Shown here in pieces: positions 1 to 10,120 of a stretch of DNA of 18,210 nucleotides (positions are counted from its first letter, which is position 1; every line of letters starts with the position of its first letter). The DNA is taken from NCBI GenBank assembly GCA_035533275.1, contig DATLUD010000042.1, positions 1-18,210 on the forward strand, given 5' to 3'. This DNA is from SCRA01 sp035533275 (lineage in GTDB: Bacteria > Vulcanimicrobiota > Vulcanimicrobiia > Vulcanimicrobiales > SCRA01). Made by a program: the position numbers and the translations under genes. The notes under the pieces are model-generated. The model was given only the letters and a program-made list of their open reading frames with translations. It ran no database searches and was not told the origin of the DNA.

Positions 1-773
1 AGCAGGCCTGTCACGCTGTAGAGCTTGGTGACCTCCAGCGCCTCGTCGCCGGTCATAGAAGGCAGGATCGAGGGGAGACAGCGCGAGAGCATCGTCTTGC
101 CGCAGCCCGGCGGCCCCACCAGCAGCACGTTGTGGCCGCCGGCCGCGGCGATCTCGAGGGCGCGCTTGGCGCCATCCTGTCCGCGCACGTCGGCGAAGTC
201 GTGCGGGAACGTTGCCTGCTCGGGGGCGCGCAGGGCGCCGATGGTGCGGCGATACTTCACGCCGTGGCCGCAGAAGACGGCCACGGCGTCGGCCAGCGTG
301 CGCACGGGATAGAGCTCGATTCCCTCGACGAGCGCCGCCTCCTCGAAGTTGGCCTCGGGCAGCACGATCTTGGTGAAGCCGCTGGCGCGCGCCCCCAGCA
401 CCATCGGCAAGACGCCGGCCACGGCTTGGGCCGCGCCGTCGAGCGCGAGCTCGCCCAGCACCACGAACTCTTGGAAGAGCAGACGGTCGACCTGCTCGTC
501 GATGGCCAGCAGCGCGCAGGCCAGCGCGAGGTCGAAGCCGGGGCCTTCCTTGCGGATGTCGGCCGGGGCGAGGTTGACGATCAGCCGTCCCGCCGGATAG
601 CGGAAGCCGGAGTTGGCGATGGCGGCGCGCACGCGCTCGCGCGCCTCCCCGAGGGCGCGATCGGGGAGACCCACGAGGACGAACGAGGGAGTGCCGGGGG
701 AGGCGTCGGCTTCGACGCGCACGACGTAGCCGTCGATCCCGTGCATGGCGGCGGAGAATCCGAGTGCGAGCAT
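1..773 (-). CDS. comM: ComM/YifB family Mg-chelatase-like AAA+ ATPase, N-terminal part (runs off the window)
   Basis: The first 257 codons of a YifB/ComM protein are present; the rest lies beyond position 1. The start ATG at 773 gives MLALGFSAAMHGIDGYVV, a typical ComM opening, and AGGAG lies just upstream. The N-terminal part up to about residue 170 matches the ribosomal-S5-like domain of the family (VGLPDRALGEARERVRAAI, then the segment from the RLIVNLAP motif on). The AAA+ module follows, with Walker A GPPGCGKTM (Lys about 226) and then the family motif EALEVTKLYSVTGL at the window edge. In Gram-negative bacteria ComM is a hexameric helicase that promotes branch migration during integration of transformed DNA; in other phyla its role is less clear. 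The frame is open to the edge with no stop. It is normally close to rnhB and yraN, but here those lie about 14 kb away on the same strand. Confidence 0.95.
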   Translation of the reverse strand, partial: MLALGFSAAMHGIDGYVVRVEADASPGTPSFVLVGLPDRALGEARERVRAAIANSGFRYPAGRLIVNLAPADIRKEGPGFDLALACALLAIDEQVDRLLFQEFVVLGELALDGAAQAVAGVLPMVLGARASGFTKIVLPEANFEEAALVEGIELYPVRTLADAVAVFCGHGVKYRRTIGALRAPEQATFPHDFADVRGQDGAKRALEIAAAGGHNVLLVGPPGCGKTMLSRCLPSILPSMTGDEALEVTKLYSVTGL

Positions 774-782
774 CTCGCGCTC

Positions 783-1092
783 CTACTGCGCGGCGCGCAC
801 GTGTTGGAAAGGGTCGCCGAGCCGTTGGTGCGCTGCGTCTCCGTCAGCGGCTCGCGTTGGCGAGCGTCGAACGCCAAGTAGAACGCGCCGCGGTACTGAG
901 CCACGTAGACGACGGTCCTCTCCTCGGCGGGGCGCTCGTAAGGAGAAATCCCAGCGCAGTCTCACGCGGGCCGCGCCCGACCACGACGCATCGATCCGGC
1001 CGCGCAGCGCCGGCGCGCGTGGGCAGGACGAAGCCCGCCGCCGCAAGAGCAGCGAAGACCGGAAGAAACCGCAGCACCCGGCAAACGTGCAT
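783..1092 (-). pseudogene. Small secreted-protein ORF with an apparent frameshift, upstream of comM
   Basis: From ATG 1092, preceded by GAGGG about 8 nt upstream, one frame encodes a convincing signal peptide: MHVCRVLRFLPVFAALAAAG, then FVLPTRAGA. That frame remains open to 844 but soon turns into Arg/Ser/Thr-rich sequence without protein-like character. A second frame, open from 961 after a TGA, reads much better (SPYERPAEERTVVYVAQYRG, then AFYLAFDARQREPLTETQRT), with nearly all third positions G or C. This suggests a shift of frame somewhere between about 961 and 930. The second frame has no stop before comM, while a third frame ends at a TAG at 783 that overlaps the comM ribosome binding site. 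I cannot tell a sequencing or assembly error from a decayed gene. I recognise no family. The remainder of 774-1245 shows nothing else that I can support. Confidence 0.35.
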
Positions 1093-1245
1093 GCGCGAGC
1101 CCTCGATGATAGACGAGCTTCCCGAGCCGCTCGTTATACGCAGAGAGCACCGCGCGTGTTTCACGCGGTCTATCGCCATGCGGAGGGGATCACCGTGGCG
1201 CCGCGAAGGGCGAGAGCCAGCCACCTCATTCGGCGAGACCGCTCC

Positions 1246-2046
1246 ATGGATCAGACGCGCGCATCATCCACCCCCGACCCTTCCGCAGCCCCGACCGCGC
1301 GTCCCGCGCGGCCGCCCGCATCGCGCCTTCCGTTAATCGGCGCCGTTCTGTTGGTAGCTCTCGCCGTGGCGTTCGCCGCGCACCTCTTCCTCGCCGCGCG
1401 ACACCGGGCCGCCCTGGAGCGCGCCGCCGGCGGGACGGTGGTCCCCGGCGGCCGCCCCGCGCCGCAGTACCGCCTGGTCAACCAGCTCGGGCAGGGCGTC
1501 GATTCTTCCGCGTTCGCGGGCAAGGTTCAGGTGGTCACGTTCCTCTTCCCCTACTGCACCAGCTACTGTCCGATGATCGCCGCCAACTTGGTGCGCTTCG
1601 AGCGCACGCTGCAGCGGAACGGCCTGGACGGCCGCGTGCGGATCGTCGCCTTCAACGTCGATCCGGCAGGCAGCGGCCCTCGCCAGATCCGCGCGTTCAT
1701 GCAGGAGTACGGCTGGGATCCGCGCGACCTGCGCTGGCAGTTCCTCACCGGCACGCCCGCGCAGATCATGCGCGTCGTGCAACGCGGCTACATGGTGGAC
1801 TACTGGCGCGTGAGCGACGCCGAGGAGGAGCGCGAGGCGGCCAAGGAGCGCGCCGCCGGGACGTACGTGGCGGAGCCGACGGTCGCCAACGCCGTGGCCG
1901 AGCGCGCCCACGTGAACTACGACATCGTGCACAACGACATGCTCGAGATCGTCGGCCCCGACGGCACCATCCGCCGTCTCTACGACGGCGCCGAGAAGGT
2001 CTCCGACGCCCAGCTCCTCGCCGCCGTCGAAGCGGCGCTGCCGTAG
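1246..2046 (+). CDS. Sco1/SenC/PrrC family copper-binding thioredoxin-fold protein, membrane anchored
   Basis: This 266-residue protein has a Pro/Ala-rich N-terminus, one membrane segment (about 28-50) and an extracytoplasmic thioredoxin-like domain. It shows the Sco signature CxxxC (Cys104, Cys108, in FPYCTSYCP), the NVDP segment near 137-140, and the conserved later histidine (His229, in YDIVHNDM). These are the expected copper ligands. Family members deliver copper to the CuA site of cytochrome c oxidase or act as thiol reductases. An Ala/Glu-rich insert at about 190-220 precedes the His region. ATG 1246 was chosen because the membrane segment follows at the usual distance; the ribosome binding site is weak, and the frame is open further upstream. 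No oxidase genes are adjacent. It converges on the efflux permease with only 6 nt between stop codons. The family is sure; the oxidase role is inferred. Confidence 0.9.
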   Translation: MDQTRASSTPDPSAAPTARPARPPASRLPLIGAVLLVALAVAFAAHLFLAARHRAALERAAGGTVVPGGRPAPQYRLVNQLGQGVDSSAFAGKVQVVTFLFPYCTSYCPMIAANLVRFERTLQRNGLDGRVRIVAFNVDPAGSGPRQIRAFMQEYGWDPRDLRWQFLTGTPAQIMRVVQRGYMVDYWRVSDAEEEREAAKERAAGTYVAEPTVANAVAERAHVNYDIVHNDMLEIVGPDGTIRRLYDGAEKVSDAQLLAAVEAALP

Positions 2047-2052
2047 CGGCGG

Positions 2053-3186
2053 TTACGAGGTGCTCCGCGCGAAGCGGATGCTGGCAAAGATGACCAGGCC
2101 CGTGCCCAAGGCCATCATCGCCGTCACCGACGGCCAGAGCGCGGAGATCCCCGCGCCGCGCAGCACGATGCCGCGCAGGATCTCCAAGAAGTACGTCAGC
2201 GGAATCAGGTAGCCCACCCACTGCATCACGGGCGGCATCAGGTCGCGCTCGAAGAAGAAGCCCGAGAGCAGAATCGAGGGCATGGTCAGCGCGAAGGTCA
2301 TCAGCATCGCCTGCACCTGCGTGCGCGCGACGGCGGAGACCCAGAGCCCCAGCCCGAGCGCCGCCATGAGGAAGCCCGCGCCTAAGACCAGCAGCAGCGG
2401 CAGACTCCCGGCGATCGGCACGCCGAAGATCCAGCGCATCGCTCCCAGCACGAAGAGGAAGTCCACGAAGCCGATGCAGGCATAGGGCACGATCTTCCCC
2501 AGCATCAGTCCCAGCGGGCCGATGGGGGTGACCAGCAGCTGCTCCAGCGTGCCACGCTCCCGCTCGCCCACGATCGAGAGCGACATCAGGAAGATCGTGA
2601 TGACCTGCATGATCACGCCGATGAGCCCCGGGACCAGGAAGTTGGCGCTGCGCAGGCTGGGGTTGAAGAGCATGCGCGGGCGCACGTCGACCAGCGTCGG
2701 CGCCACGCTCGCGCCGCGCGTCCCCGGACCCAGCGCGGCCGAGAGCGCCGAGCCGATGGCGGTGGACGCCGCGAAGGCCTGCTGGGCCACGGAGGAGTCG
2801 GAGCCGTCGATGAGCACCTGGATCTCGCCGGGGCGCCCGGAGCGCACGTCGGCCGTGAAGTTCGGCGCGATGTCGAAGGCCACGCGCACGCGCCCGGCCA
2901 CGATCAGAGCGCGCAGCTGCGCGCGCGACGTGGCGCGGTAGACCAGGTCGAATTGATCGGAGGCGCGCAGGGCGTCGAGGGCGCGCACCGAGAGGGCGCC
3001 GCGGTCCTCGTCCAGATAGGCGGAGCCGATGTGCTGCACTTTGGTGTTGATGGCGTAACCGAAGAGCAGCAGCTGAACCACGGGAAGCGCCAGCGCGAGC
3101 GCCAGCGTCACGGGGTCGCGCGTGACGTGCTTGACCTCCTTGTAGAGCACGGCTAGAAAGCCGCGCAGATCGAAGGCACGCCTCAC
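2053..3186 (-). CDS. ABC-2 type transporter permease of a tripartite efflux system
   Basis: This 377-residue inner-membrane permease has the ABC2_membrane_3 (YhhJ/YbhS/YbhR-like) layout. There is an N-terminal helix at about 24-44, a large extracytoplasmic domain to about 175, then a cluster of about five helices. The second helix region carries the typical MSLSIVGERERGTLEQLLVT motif that couples to the ATPase, and SGFFFERDLMPP marks the late loop. The start ATG at 3186 overlaps the end of the ATPase gene by 4 nt, which indicates translational coupling. Only one permease gene is present, so a homodimer is likely; YbhFSR-type systems use two permeases. With the ATPase and the HlyD lipoprotein it should export drugs or other hydrophobic compounds; the substrate cannot be read from sequence. 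Confidence 0.92.
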   Translation of the reverse strand: MRRAFDLRGFLAVLYKEVKHVTRDPVTLALALALPVVQLLLFGYAINTKVQHIGSAYLDEDRGALSVRALDALRASDQFDLVYRATSRAQLRALIVAGRVRVAFDIAPNFTADVRSGRPGEIQVLIDGSDSSVAQQAFAASTAIGSALSAALGPGTRGASVAPTLVDVRPRMLFNPSLRSANFLVPGLIGVIMQVITIFLMSLSIVGERERGTLEQLLVTPIGPLGLMLGKIVPYACIGFVDFLFVLGAMRWIFGVPIAGSLPLLLVLGAGFLMAALGLGLWVSAVARTQVQAMLMTFALTMPSILLSGFFFERDLMPPVMQWVGYLIPLTYFLEILRGIVLRGAGISALWPSVTAMMALGTGLVIFASIRFARSTS

Positions 3187-4130
3187 TTCGGCGCGCGCCC
3201 CCGCGTGAGCGCAACGAAGACGTCCTCCAGCGAGGCGTCGCTGGGCACGGGCTCACCGATGCCGGCCGCCTCGCCGCCGAGATCGAGGCGCAGCCGCTCG
3301 GGCGTCACCTCGCCGGCGACGATGACGTGGAGCTCGCGGCCGAAGATCGTGGCGTCGCGCACGTACGGCAGCGGGCGCGCGGCGGCGAACGCCGCCATCA
3401 CCTCCTCCGTCTCCACGCGGTAGCGCACCGTGCCGGAGGGCTCCACCCCGGGCAGGCGCCGCAGCTCGTCGAGCGAGCCCAAGGCGATCAGCTCTCCGTC
3501 GTAGATGTAGCCCACGCGCGAGCACCGCTCCGCCTCGTCCATGTAGTGCGTGGTCACGAAGAGCGTCACGCCGCCCTCGGCCAGCCGGTAGAGCAGATCC
3601 CAGAGATCGCGCCGCGCCACGGGGTCGATGCCCGCCGTCGGCTCGTCGAGAAAGAGCACGCGCGGCTCGTGCAGCAGCGCGCACGCCAGCGCCAGGCGCT
3701 GCTTCCATCCCCCGGAGAGCGTGGCCGCCGGCTGGCGCGAGAAGCCGGCGATGCCGGTCAGCGCCCCCACCTCGCCCTTGCGCCGTTCGCGCCGCGCCGG
3801 GTCCAGGGCGTAGGCGCGGCCGTAGAACTCCAGGTTCTCGTCCACCGTCAGATCGCCGTAGAGCGAGAACGACTGCGACATGTAGCCGATCGCGCGGCGC
3901 ACGCGCTCGCCCTCGCGCTCCACGTCGAAGCCGTTCACGCTGCCGGCGCCGCCGCTGGGTCGCACCAGGCCGCAGAGCATCTTGATGGTGGTCGACTTGC
4001 CGCTGCCGTTGGGGCCGAGGAAGCCGAAGATGGAGCCCCGCTCCACGGCGAACGAGAGATCGCGCACGACCGTGTGGGCGCCGTAGCGCTTGGTGAGTCC
4101 CTCCGTCACGATGGCCGCCGCGCCGCTCAC
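3183..4130 (-). CDS. ABC transporter ATP-binding protein (DrrA/CcmA-like) of the efflux operon
   Basis: This is a single nucleotide-binding domain of 315 residues. Walker A is GPNGSGKST (Lys45), the Q-loop region is GYMSQSFSLYGDLTV, the ABC signature is LSGGWKQR, and Walker B with its catalytic Glu is VLFLDEPTAGID. The H-loop His lies in TTHYMDEAE. The C-terminal roughly 90 residues form the extension seen in DrrA-type multidrug and antibiotic exporters. It overlaps both neighbours by 4 nt (stop of the HlyD gene, start of the permease gene), so the three genes form one operon. It energises export through the ABC-2 permease at the cytoplasmic face. It has one ATPase domain, whereas E. coli YbhF has two. 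Confidence 0.95.
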   Translation of the reverse strand: MSGAAAIVTEGLTKRYGAHTVVRDLSFAVERGSIFGFLGPNGSGKSTTIKMLCGLVRPSGGAGSVNGFDVEREGERVRRAIGYMSQSFSLYGDLTVDENLEFYGRAYALDPARRERRKGEVGALTGIAGFSRQPAATLSGGWKQRLALACALLHEPRVLFLDEPTAGIDPVARRDLWDLLYRLAEGGVTLFVTTHYMDEAERCSRVGYIYDGELIALGSLDELRRLPGVEPSGTVRYRVETEEVMAAFAAARPLPYVRDATIFGRELHVIVAGEVTPERLRLDLGGEAAGIGEPVPSDASLEDVFVALTRGRAPK

Positions 4131-5281
4131 GGCGGGGCCACCTCCGCGGTGGTGCCGCCGCGCAGCAGGCGCTGGGGATCGTGGATGCGGATCTTCACGC
4201 CGAAGACCAGGTCGGCTCGGTCCTCCGCGGTCTGCACATTGCGCGGCGTGAACTGGGCGTTGGCGTCGACCTGCTCCACCCTGCCCTCGAACGTGCGCCC
4301 GGGATCCGCGTCGGAGCGCACGCGCACGTGCCGCCCCACGGTGAAGGCGGCCAGCGCGCGCTGGGGCACGTAGATCCGCACGTACGGATCGACGAGCTCA
4401 TCGACGGTGGCTACGGCCGCGCCGGGAGCCACCAGGTCGCCGGCGCGCAGGTCGATGCTCTCCACCACGCCGTCGGCCGGGGTGCGAACCACCGTCTCCC
4501 GGAGCGCCACGCGGGCGGCAGCCAGGTTCGCCCGTGCCGTCGCCACCGCCGCCGTGGCTTGCGCGATTTGATCGGGGCGCGACCCCGCCAGCACCAGGGC
4601 CCGGCTCGCGGCGGCGGCCGCGTACGCCGAGCGCGCGGCGGCCAAGTCTTGCGGGAGCTGCCCCGACTCGGTGGCCGAGAGCTGGGCGCGGGCCGTGCGC
4701 AGGCGGGCCTCGGCGGCAAGCAGCGCGGCCGCGGCCTGTTGCGCCAAGGCCAAGGCTTGGTCGTCGGCCTGCGCCGAGATGGCGCCGTCCAAATAGAGTT
4801 GCCGGTCGCGGGCGTACGTGCGGGTCGCGACCACCCGCTGGGCGTCGGCTTGCACCACCTCGGCGCGCGCGACTCCCACCTGGTGCCGTGCCACGGCCAG
4901 CTGGTCGCCGCTCGTGAGCTCCAGCTTGCGGTACGCCGCATAGGCCTCGCGCTGCTGGGCGCCGGCCTTGGCCACGTCCTGCGGCCGCGGCCCAGCCTCC
5001 AGGTCGGCCAGCGCCGCGGAGGACTCGCGCAGGCGCCCTTGCGCCGCGGCCAGCGCGGCGCGCTCCGCGGCGTCGTCGAAGCGAACCAGAACGCTTCCGG
5101 CTGCCACGCGGTCGCCGGCGCTCACCAGCACGGCCGCGATGCGGCCGCCGACCGTGCTCCCCACCGCCGCTTGCTCCGCTTGGATGGTGCCGCTGTAGGG
5201 AAACGCGCCGTCGCGCGCCGCGCATCCGGCGAGCGTGGAGGCGATGAGCACCAGAAGCAGCAGGTTGCGCGTCGTCGCCAT
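4127..5281 (-). CDS. HlyD/YbhG-type membrane fusion lipoprotein of the efflux operon
   Basis: This 384-residue periplasmic adaptor begins with a lipoprotein signal (NLLLLVLIASTLAGC, lipobox LAGC, lipidated Cys20). Next is the first half of a biotinyl-lipoyl-like domain (SGTIQAEQAAVGSTVGGRIA to about residue 75). A long Ala/Gln/Arg-rich alpha-helical coiled-coil hairpin follows (about 75-255). Then come the second lipoyl half (VRTPADGVVESIDLRAGDLV) and a beta-barrel part with VEQVDANAQFTPRNVQT near the end. As first gene of the operon it links the inner-membrane ABC pump to an outer-membrane channel. No TolC-like gene is in the window, so a shared channel would be needed. The presence of such an adaptor argues for a cell with two membranes. 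There is no clear Shine-Dalgarno before ATG 5281. Confidence 0.93.
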   Translation of the reverse strand: MATTRNLLLLVLIASTLAGCAARDGAFPYSGTIQAEQAAVGSTVGGRIAAVLVSAGDRVAAGSVLVRFDDAAERAALAAAQGRLRESSAALADLEAGPRPQDVAKAGAQQREAYAAYRKLELTSGDQLAVARHQVGVARAEVVQADAQRVVATRTYARDRQLYLDGAISAQADDQALALAQQAAAALLAAEARLRTARAQLSATESGQLPQDLAAARSAYAAAAASRALVLAGSRPDQIAQATAAVATARANLAAARVALRETVVRTPADGVVESIDLRAGDLVAPGAAVATVDELVDPYVRIYVPQRALAAFTVGRHVRVRSDADPGRTFEGRVEQVDANAQFTPRNVQTAEDRADLVFGVKIRIHDPQRLLRGGTTAEVAPP

Positions 5282-5379
5282 GACGGAGATTAACGTACGG
5301 CGCCGGAGGAACCCTGCGGGCGCCCGCCCAGTCTCACGCAGGCGCGCCTTGGGAGCGCCCCGAAGCCGCTCGCTTGACC
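5282..5379 (+). promoter_or_regulatory. Divergent intergenic region with a 12-bp GC palindrome
   Basis: These 98 bp separate the minus-strand efflux operon from the plus-strand PLP-enzyme/importer operon, so both promoters should lie here or overlap the gene starts. A perfect 12-bp palindrome, GCGGGCGCCCGC, sits at 5316-5327, close to the middle. I see no convincing -35/-10 pair. In DNA this GC-rich a palindrome of that length can occur by chance, so the operator role is only a suggestion. Confidence 0.3.
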
Positions 5380-6570
5380 ATGGACCCGATCGATACGCTC
5401 GCCGTCCACGCCGGCGCGTTGGAGACGCCGCTCAACGCACCGGTCTCGCCGCCGCTCTATCAGGCGTCGGCCTACGTCTTCGAGGATCTCGAGGACGTCG
5501 AGGCGATCTACGGCGGACGCAAGCAAGGGAAGATCTACGGGCGCTACGGCGGACCCAACGGCGAAGCCTTTGCCGCGGCCGTGGCGGAGCTGGAAGGAGC
5601 CGAGGCCGGGGTGGGCGCCTCCAGCGGCATGGCCGCGATCTGCGCGGCGTTCTTCACCAACCTGCGTGCCGGCGACCACGCCGTGGTCACGCAGGACGTC
5701 TACGGCGGCACGCACGCGGTGGTCACGCGCGACTTCCCCGAGCGCGGCATCGAGAGCACCTTCGTCGACGCCTGCGATCCTCGAGCGTTGCGCGCGAGCA
5801 TCCGCCCCGGGCAGACCAAGCTGGTCTATCTCGAAGCCCTCACCAACCCGTTGATGCGCGTTCCGGCATGTGCTGACGCGGTGCGGCTGGCGCACGACGC
5901 GGGCGCGATCGTGGTGGTCGACTCCACCTTCGCGTCGCCCGCGCTCTTCCACCCGTTGGAGCACGGCGCCGATCTGGTCGTCCACAGCGTCACCAAGTAT
6001 CTCGGCGGCCACGGCGACGTCGGCGCCGGCGTCTTGGCGGGAAGCCGCGCGCTGATCGACGGCGCGCGCGCCTACCTGGTGCGCACAGGCTCCACCATTC
6101 CGCACTTCGAGGCGTGGCTCGCGCACCGCGGCCTGCGCACGCTGGCCCTGCGCATGGAGCGTCACTCGCGCAACGCCGAGGCCGCCGCGGCCTTCCTGGA
6201 CGCCGCGGGGCCCGCGGTTACGAGCGTCCATCATCCGAGCCTCCCGGGGCATCCGCAGCACGCGGCCGCGGCGCGCCTCTTCCCGCTGGGCTGCGGAGGC
6301 ATGCTCTCCTTCGAGCTCGCCGGCGGACGCGCCGCCGTCGAAGCCTTCGTGAAGGGCTTGACGATGATCGAGGTGGTGCACAGCCTCGGAGAGGTGGCCA
6401 CCACGGTCTCGTACAGCGTCGCCAGCTCCCATCGCGGCATCCCCGCCGCCGAGCGCGAGAAGCTCGGCGTCACCGAGAGCCTGCTGCGCCTCTCGTGCGG
6501 AATCGAGCGCGGCGACGACATCATCGAGGACTTGCGGCGCGGTCTCGAGGCCGCGCGGGAGAAAGGATAG
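5380..6570 (+). CDS. Trans-sulfuration PLP enzyme (cystathionine gamma-synthase/gamma-lyase family)
   Basis: This 396-residue fold-type I PLP enzyme belongs to the Cys/Met metabolism family. Visible active-site residues are the Schiff-base Lys206 in HSVTKYLGG, Asp181 in VVVDSTFASP (pyridine nitrogen), and Tyr108 in YGGTH (ring stacking). Tyr53 and Arg55 in YGRYGGPN bind the PLP phosphate of the neighbouring subunit. The C-terminal LLRLSCGIERGDDIIEDL is the family ending. The cysteine that marks methionine gamma-lyase (Cys116 in Pseudomonas, after YG) is Gly here, which favours cystathionine synthase or lyase. Sequence alone does not decide between C-S bond formation and cleavage. ATG 5380 was chosen; an in-frame TTG at 5374 is possible. 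It is the first gene of a four-gene operon, with its stop 2 nt before the start of the sugar-binding lipoprotein. Confidence 0.88.
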   Translation: MDPIDTLAVHAGALETPLNAPVSPPLYQASAYVFEDLEDVEAIYGGRKQGKIYGRYGGPNGEAFAAAVAELEGAEAGVGASSGMAAICAAFFTNLRAGDHAVVTQDVYGGTHAVVTRDFPERGIESTFVDACDPRALRASIRPGQTKLVYLEALTNPLMRVPACADAVRLAHDAGAIVVVDSTFASPALFHPLEHGADLVVHSVTKYLGGHGDVGAGVLAGSRALIDGARAYLVRTGSTIPHFEAWLAHRGLRTLALRMERHSRNAEAAAAFLDAAGPAVTSVHHPSLPGHPQHAAAARLFPLGCGGMLSFELAGGRAAVEAFVKGLTMIEVVHSLGEVATTVSYSVASSHRGIPAAEREKLGVTESLLRLSCGIERGDDIIEDLRRGLEAAREKG

Positions 6571-6572
6571 CC

Positions 6573-7544
6573 TTGTACTCACGTAAGCGTATCGCCTTCG
6601 CGCTCGCCTTGGCCGTTCTCGGCGGGTGCTCTTCGCAGAACTCGAGCGGCGGCTCCTCGAACGCTCAGGCTTCGCCCGAGGCCGGCGCAGCGCAAGGCGG
6701 CGGCAAGGCCATCGGCGTCACGATTCAGGACCGCGAGGCGCAGTTCTATCAGGCGATGGAAGCCGGCATGCGCGAGGAGGCCAAGAAGTTCGGCTACACG
6801 CTCCACGTCGTCGACGCCAACCGCGACAACGCCAAGCAGCAGTCGCAAGTGGAGGACTTCATCGCCCAGAAGGTGGCGGCCATCGTGATCACGCCGTACG
6901 ACTCGACGGCCATCGGCAGCGCCATCGTGGAGGCAAACAACGCGAAGATCCCGGTCTTCACGGCCGACATCGCCAGCACGTCCAAGCAAGGACACGTCGT
7001 GGCGCACATCGCCTCCAACAACGTGCAGGGCGGCATCGAGGCCGGAACCCTGATGTGCCGCGCGCTCAAGGACGTGGCCGACCCGACGGTGGCGATCATC
7101 GACGAGCCCGAGGTGACCAGCGTCCAGGACCGCGTCAAAGGCTTCAAGGAAGAGCTCGCCAAGGATTGCCCCAAGGTCAAGATCGTGGCCGACGTCTCCG
7201 CCGGCGGCCAGCGCACGAAGGCCAGCAACGTGGCCGACGACCTCCTCCAACGCCACCGCAACCTCTCGGGCATCTTCGGCATCAACGACGACTCGGCGCT
7301 CGGCGCCATGAAGTCGGTGCAGGCGGCGGGCCGCTCCGGGAAAGTGGCGATCGTGGGCTATGACGCCACGCCGGAGGCGCGCGCGGCGATCAAGGCGGGA
7401 ACGATGTACGGTGATGCGATCCAGCATCCCGACCAGATCGGCAAGCTGACGATCGACGCGATCCACGACTACTTCGCCGGCAAGGAGCCAAAGCCGATGA
7501 TCGCGGTCCCGGTCGGCACGTTCACGAAGGCTGACGCGCAGTAG
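6573..7544 (+). CDS. RbsB-type periplasmic sugar-binding lipoprotein (ABC importer)
   Basis: A TTG start at 6573 is preceded by GGAGAAAGGA about 8 nt upstream and gives a 323-residue lipoprotein. The signal MYSRKRIAFALALAVLGGC ends in lipobox LGGC, and a Ser/Gly/Ala linker follows. The mature part is a Peripla_BP_4 domain: AIGVTIQDREAQFYQAMEAG, VVDANRDNAKQQSQVEDFI, IVITPYDSTAIG, FGINDDSALGAM and VGYDATPEARAAIKAG. The spacing is that of the ribose/galactose-binding protein family. The family binds pentoses, hexoses or related compounds such as AI-2; the ligand here is not known. It begins 2 nt after the PLP-enzyme stop, which is unusually tight. The frame is open far upstream through the preceding gene, but that upstream stretch is out-of-frame noise. 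Confidence 0.92.
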   Translation: MYSRKRIAFALALAVLGGCSSQNSSGGSSNAQASPEAGAAQGGGKAIGVTIQDREAQFYQAMEAGMREEAKKFGYTLHVVDANRDNAKQQSQVEDFIAQKVAAIVITPYDSTAIGSAIVEANNAKIPVFTADIASTSKQGHVVAHIASNNVQGGIEAGTLMCRALKDVADPTVAIIDEPEVTSVQDRVKGFKEELAKDCPKVKIVADVSAGGQRTKASNVADDLLQRHRNLSGIFGINDDSALGAMKSVQAAGRSGKVAIVGYDATPEARAAIKAGTMYGDAIQHPDQIGKLTIDAIHDYFAGKEPKPMIAVPVGTFTKADAQ

Positions 7545-7556
7545 GACGGCGCACCC

Positions 7557-9085
<1,529 letters not shown>

Positions 9086-9089
<4 letters not shown>

Positions 9090-10108
9090 CGGGGAGCAAG
9101 GCGATCGAGGAAGGGGCGGCCGGCGCGGCAGGGCGCGCGTGGCTCCGCTACGGCGTGGTCGCCCTCGTGCTGATCGTTGCGCTGGCGCTGGTGGCGCACT
9201 TCACGCACGGGGCGTTCCTGGATCCCGGCAACCTGGTCAACGTCCTGCGGCAGATCACGTACAACGCGATTCTCGCCGCGGGGCAGACGTTCGTCATCAT
9301 CACGGCCGGCATCGACCTCTCGGTGGGCTCGCTGGTCTCTCTCTGCGGCGTGGTCATGGCGCTGGCGGCCAATGCCCTGCCGTTTCACGGCGCCGCGCTC
9401 GTCGCGGCGACGCTGGTCATCGGCGCCGCCGTGGGCGGGCTTGCGGGGTTCATCAACGCCCTCCCCGTGGTGCGCCTGGGCCTGCCTCCGTTCATCACCA
9501 CGCTGGCGATGATGCTCATGGCGCGAGGCCTGGCCTACAAGCTCGCGCACGGGCGGCCGATCCCCGTCAACAGCGACGCGTTCAACGCCATCGGCATCGG
9601 CTTCACGCTCAAGGGCTTGGGACGCGCCTTGCAGATGCCGGGCATCCCCGTGGCCGTCATCTGGATGGCCGTGGTCCTGATCGTCTGCGGCGTCCTGCTC
9701 GCGCGCACGCGCTTCGGGCGTTACGTTTACGCCATCGGCGGGAACGCCGAGGCGGCGCGGCTGGCGGGCATCCCCAATCGCGTGGTCATCACCGCCGTCT
9801 ACGTCATCAGCGGCGTCTGCGCGGCCATCGCCAGCCTGCTCTTGATGGCGCGCTTCCAGTCCGGCTCCCCGCAGACGGGCTATGGCTTCGAGCTCACCGT
9901 GATCGCGGCGGTGGTGGTGGGCGGGACGAGCCTCTTCGGGGGCTCCGGGACCATCGCCGGCACGTTCGTCGGGGCGCTGCTCATCGGGGTTCTCAACAAC
10001 GTGATGAATCTGGCGAACGTCGAGAGCTACACCCAGGACATCGCGCTGGGAGCGGTGATCCTGCTGGCCCTGATACTCGACCAGGTGCGCAAGCGCATCT
10101 GGAGCTAG
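9086..10108 (+). CDS. RbsC-type sugar ABC transporter permease
   Basis: This 340-residue inner-membrane permease belongs to the BPD_transp_2 family, with about ten hydrophobic segments. Family motifs are ITAGIDLSVGSLVSLCGVVM, LPPFITTLAMMLMARGLAY, the cytoplasmic coupling segment AIGGNAEAARLAGIPN, and the late GGTSLFGGSGTIAGTFVGAL. ATG 9086 overlaps the ATPase stop by 4 nt. It is the last gene of the PLP-enzyme/importer operon and converges on the LuxR-type regulator, with 25 nt between stops. The solute is unknown; nothing in the family motifs separates ribose from other small sugars. Confidence 0.94.
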
Positions 10109-10120
10109 GCGGTGAGCGCG

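Noticed and set aside
132..881. A 249-codon plus-strand frame opposite comM
   Set aside because: Antisense to an unmistakable ComM protein; Gly/Ala/Arg-rich with no recognisable domain.
1766..3256. A 496-codon minus-strand frame overlapping the efflux permease and the Sco gene
   Set aside because: It is a shifted frame of the permease with Arg/Ala-rich composition and no motifs; the permease frame carries clear ABC-2 features.
5290..6582. A 430-codon minus-strand frame opposite the PLP enzyme
   Set aside because: Antisense shadow: no motif and unnatural composition, while the opposite strand has full PLP active-site residues.
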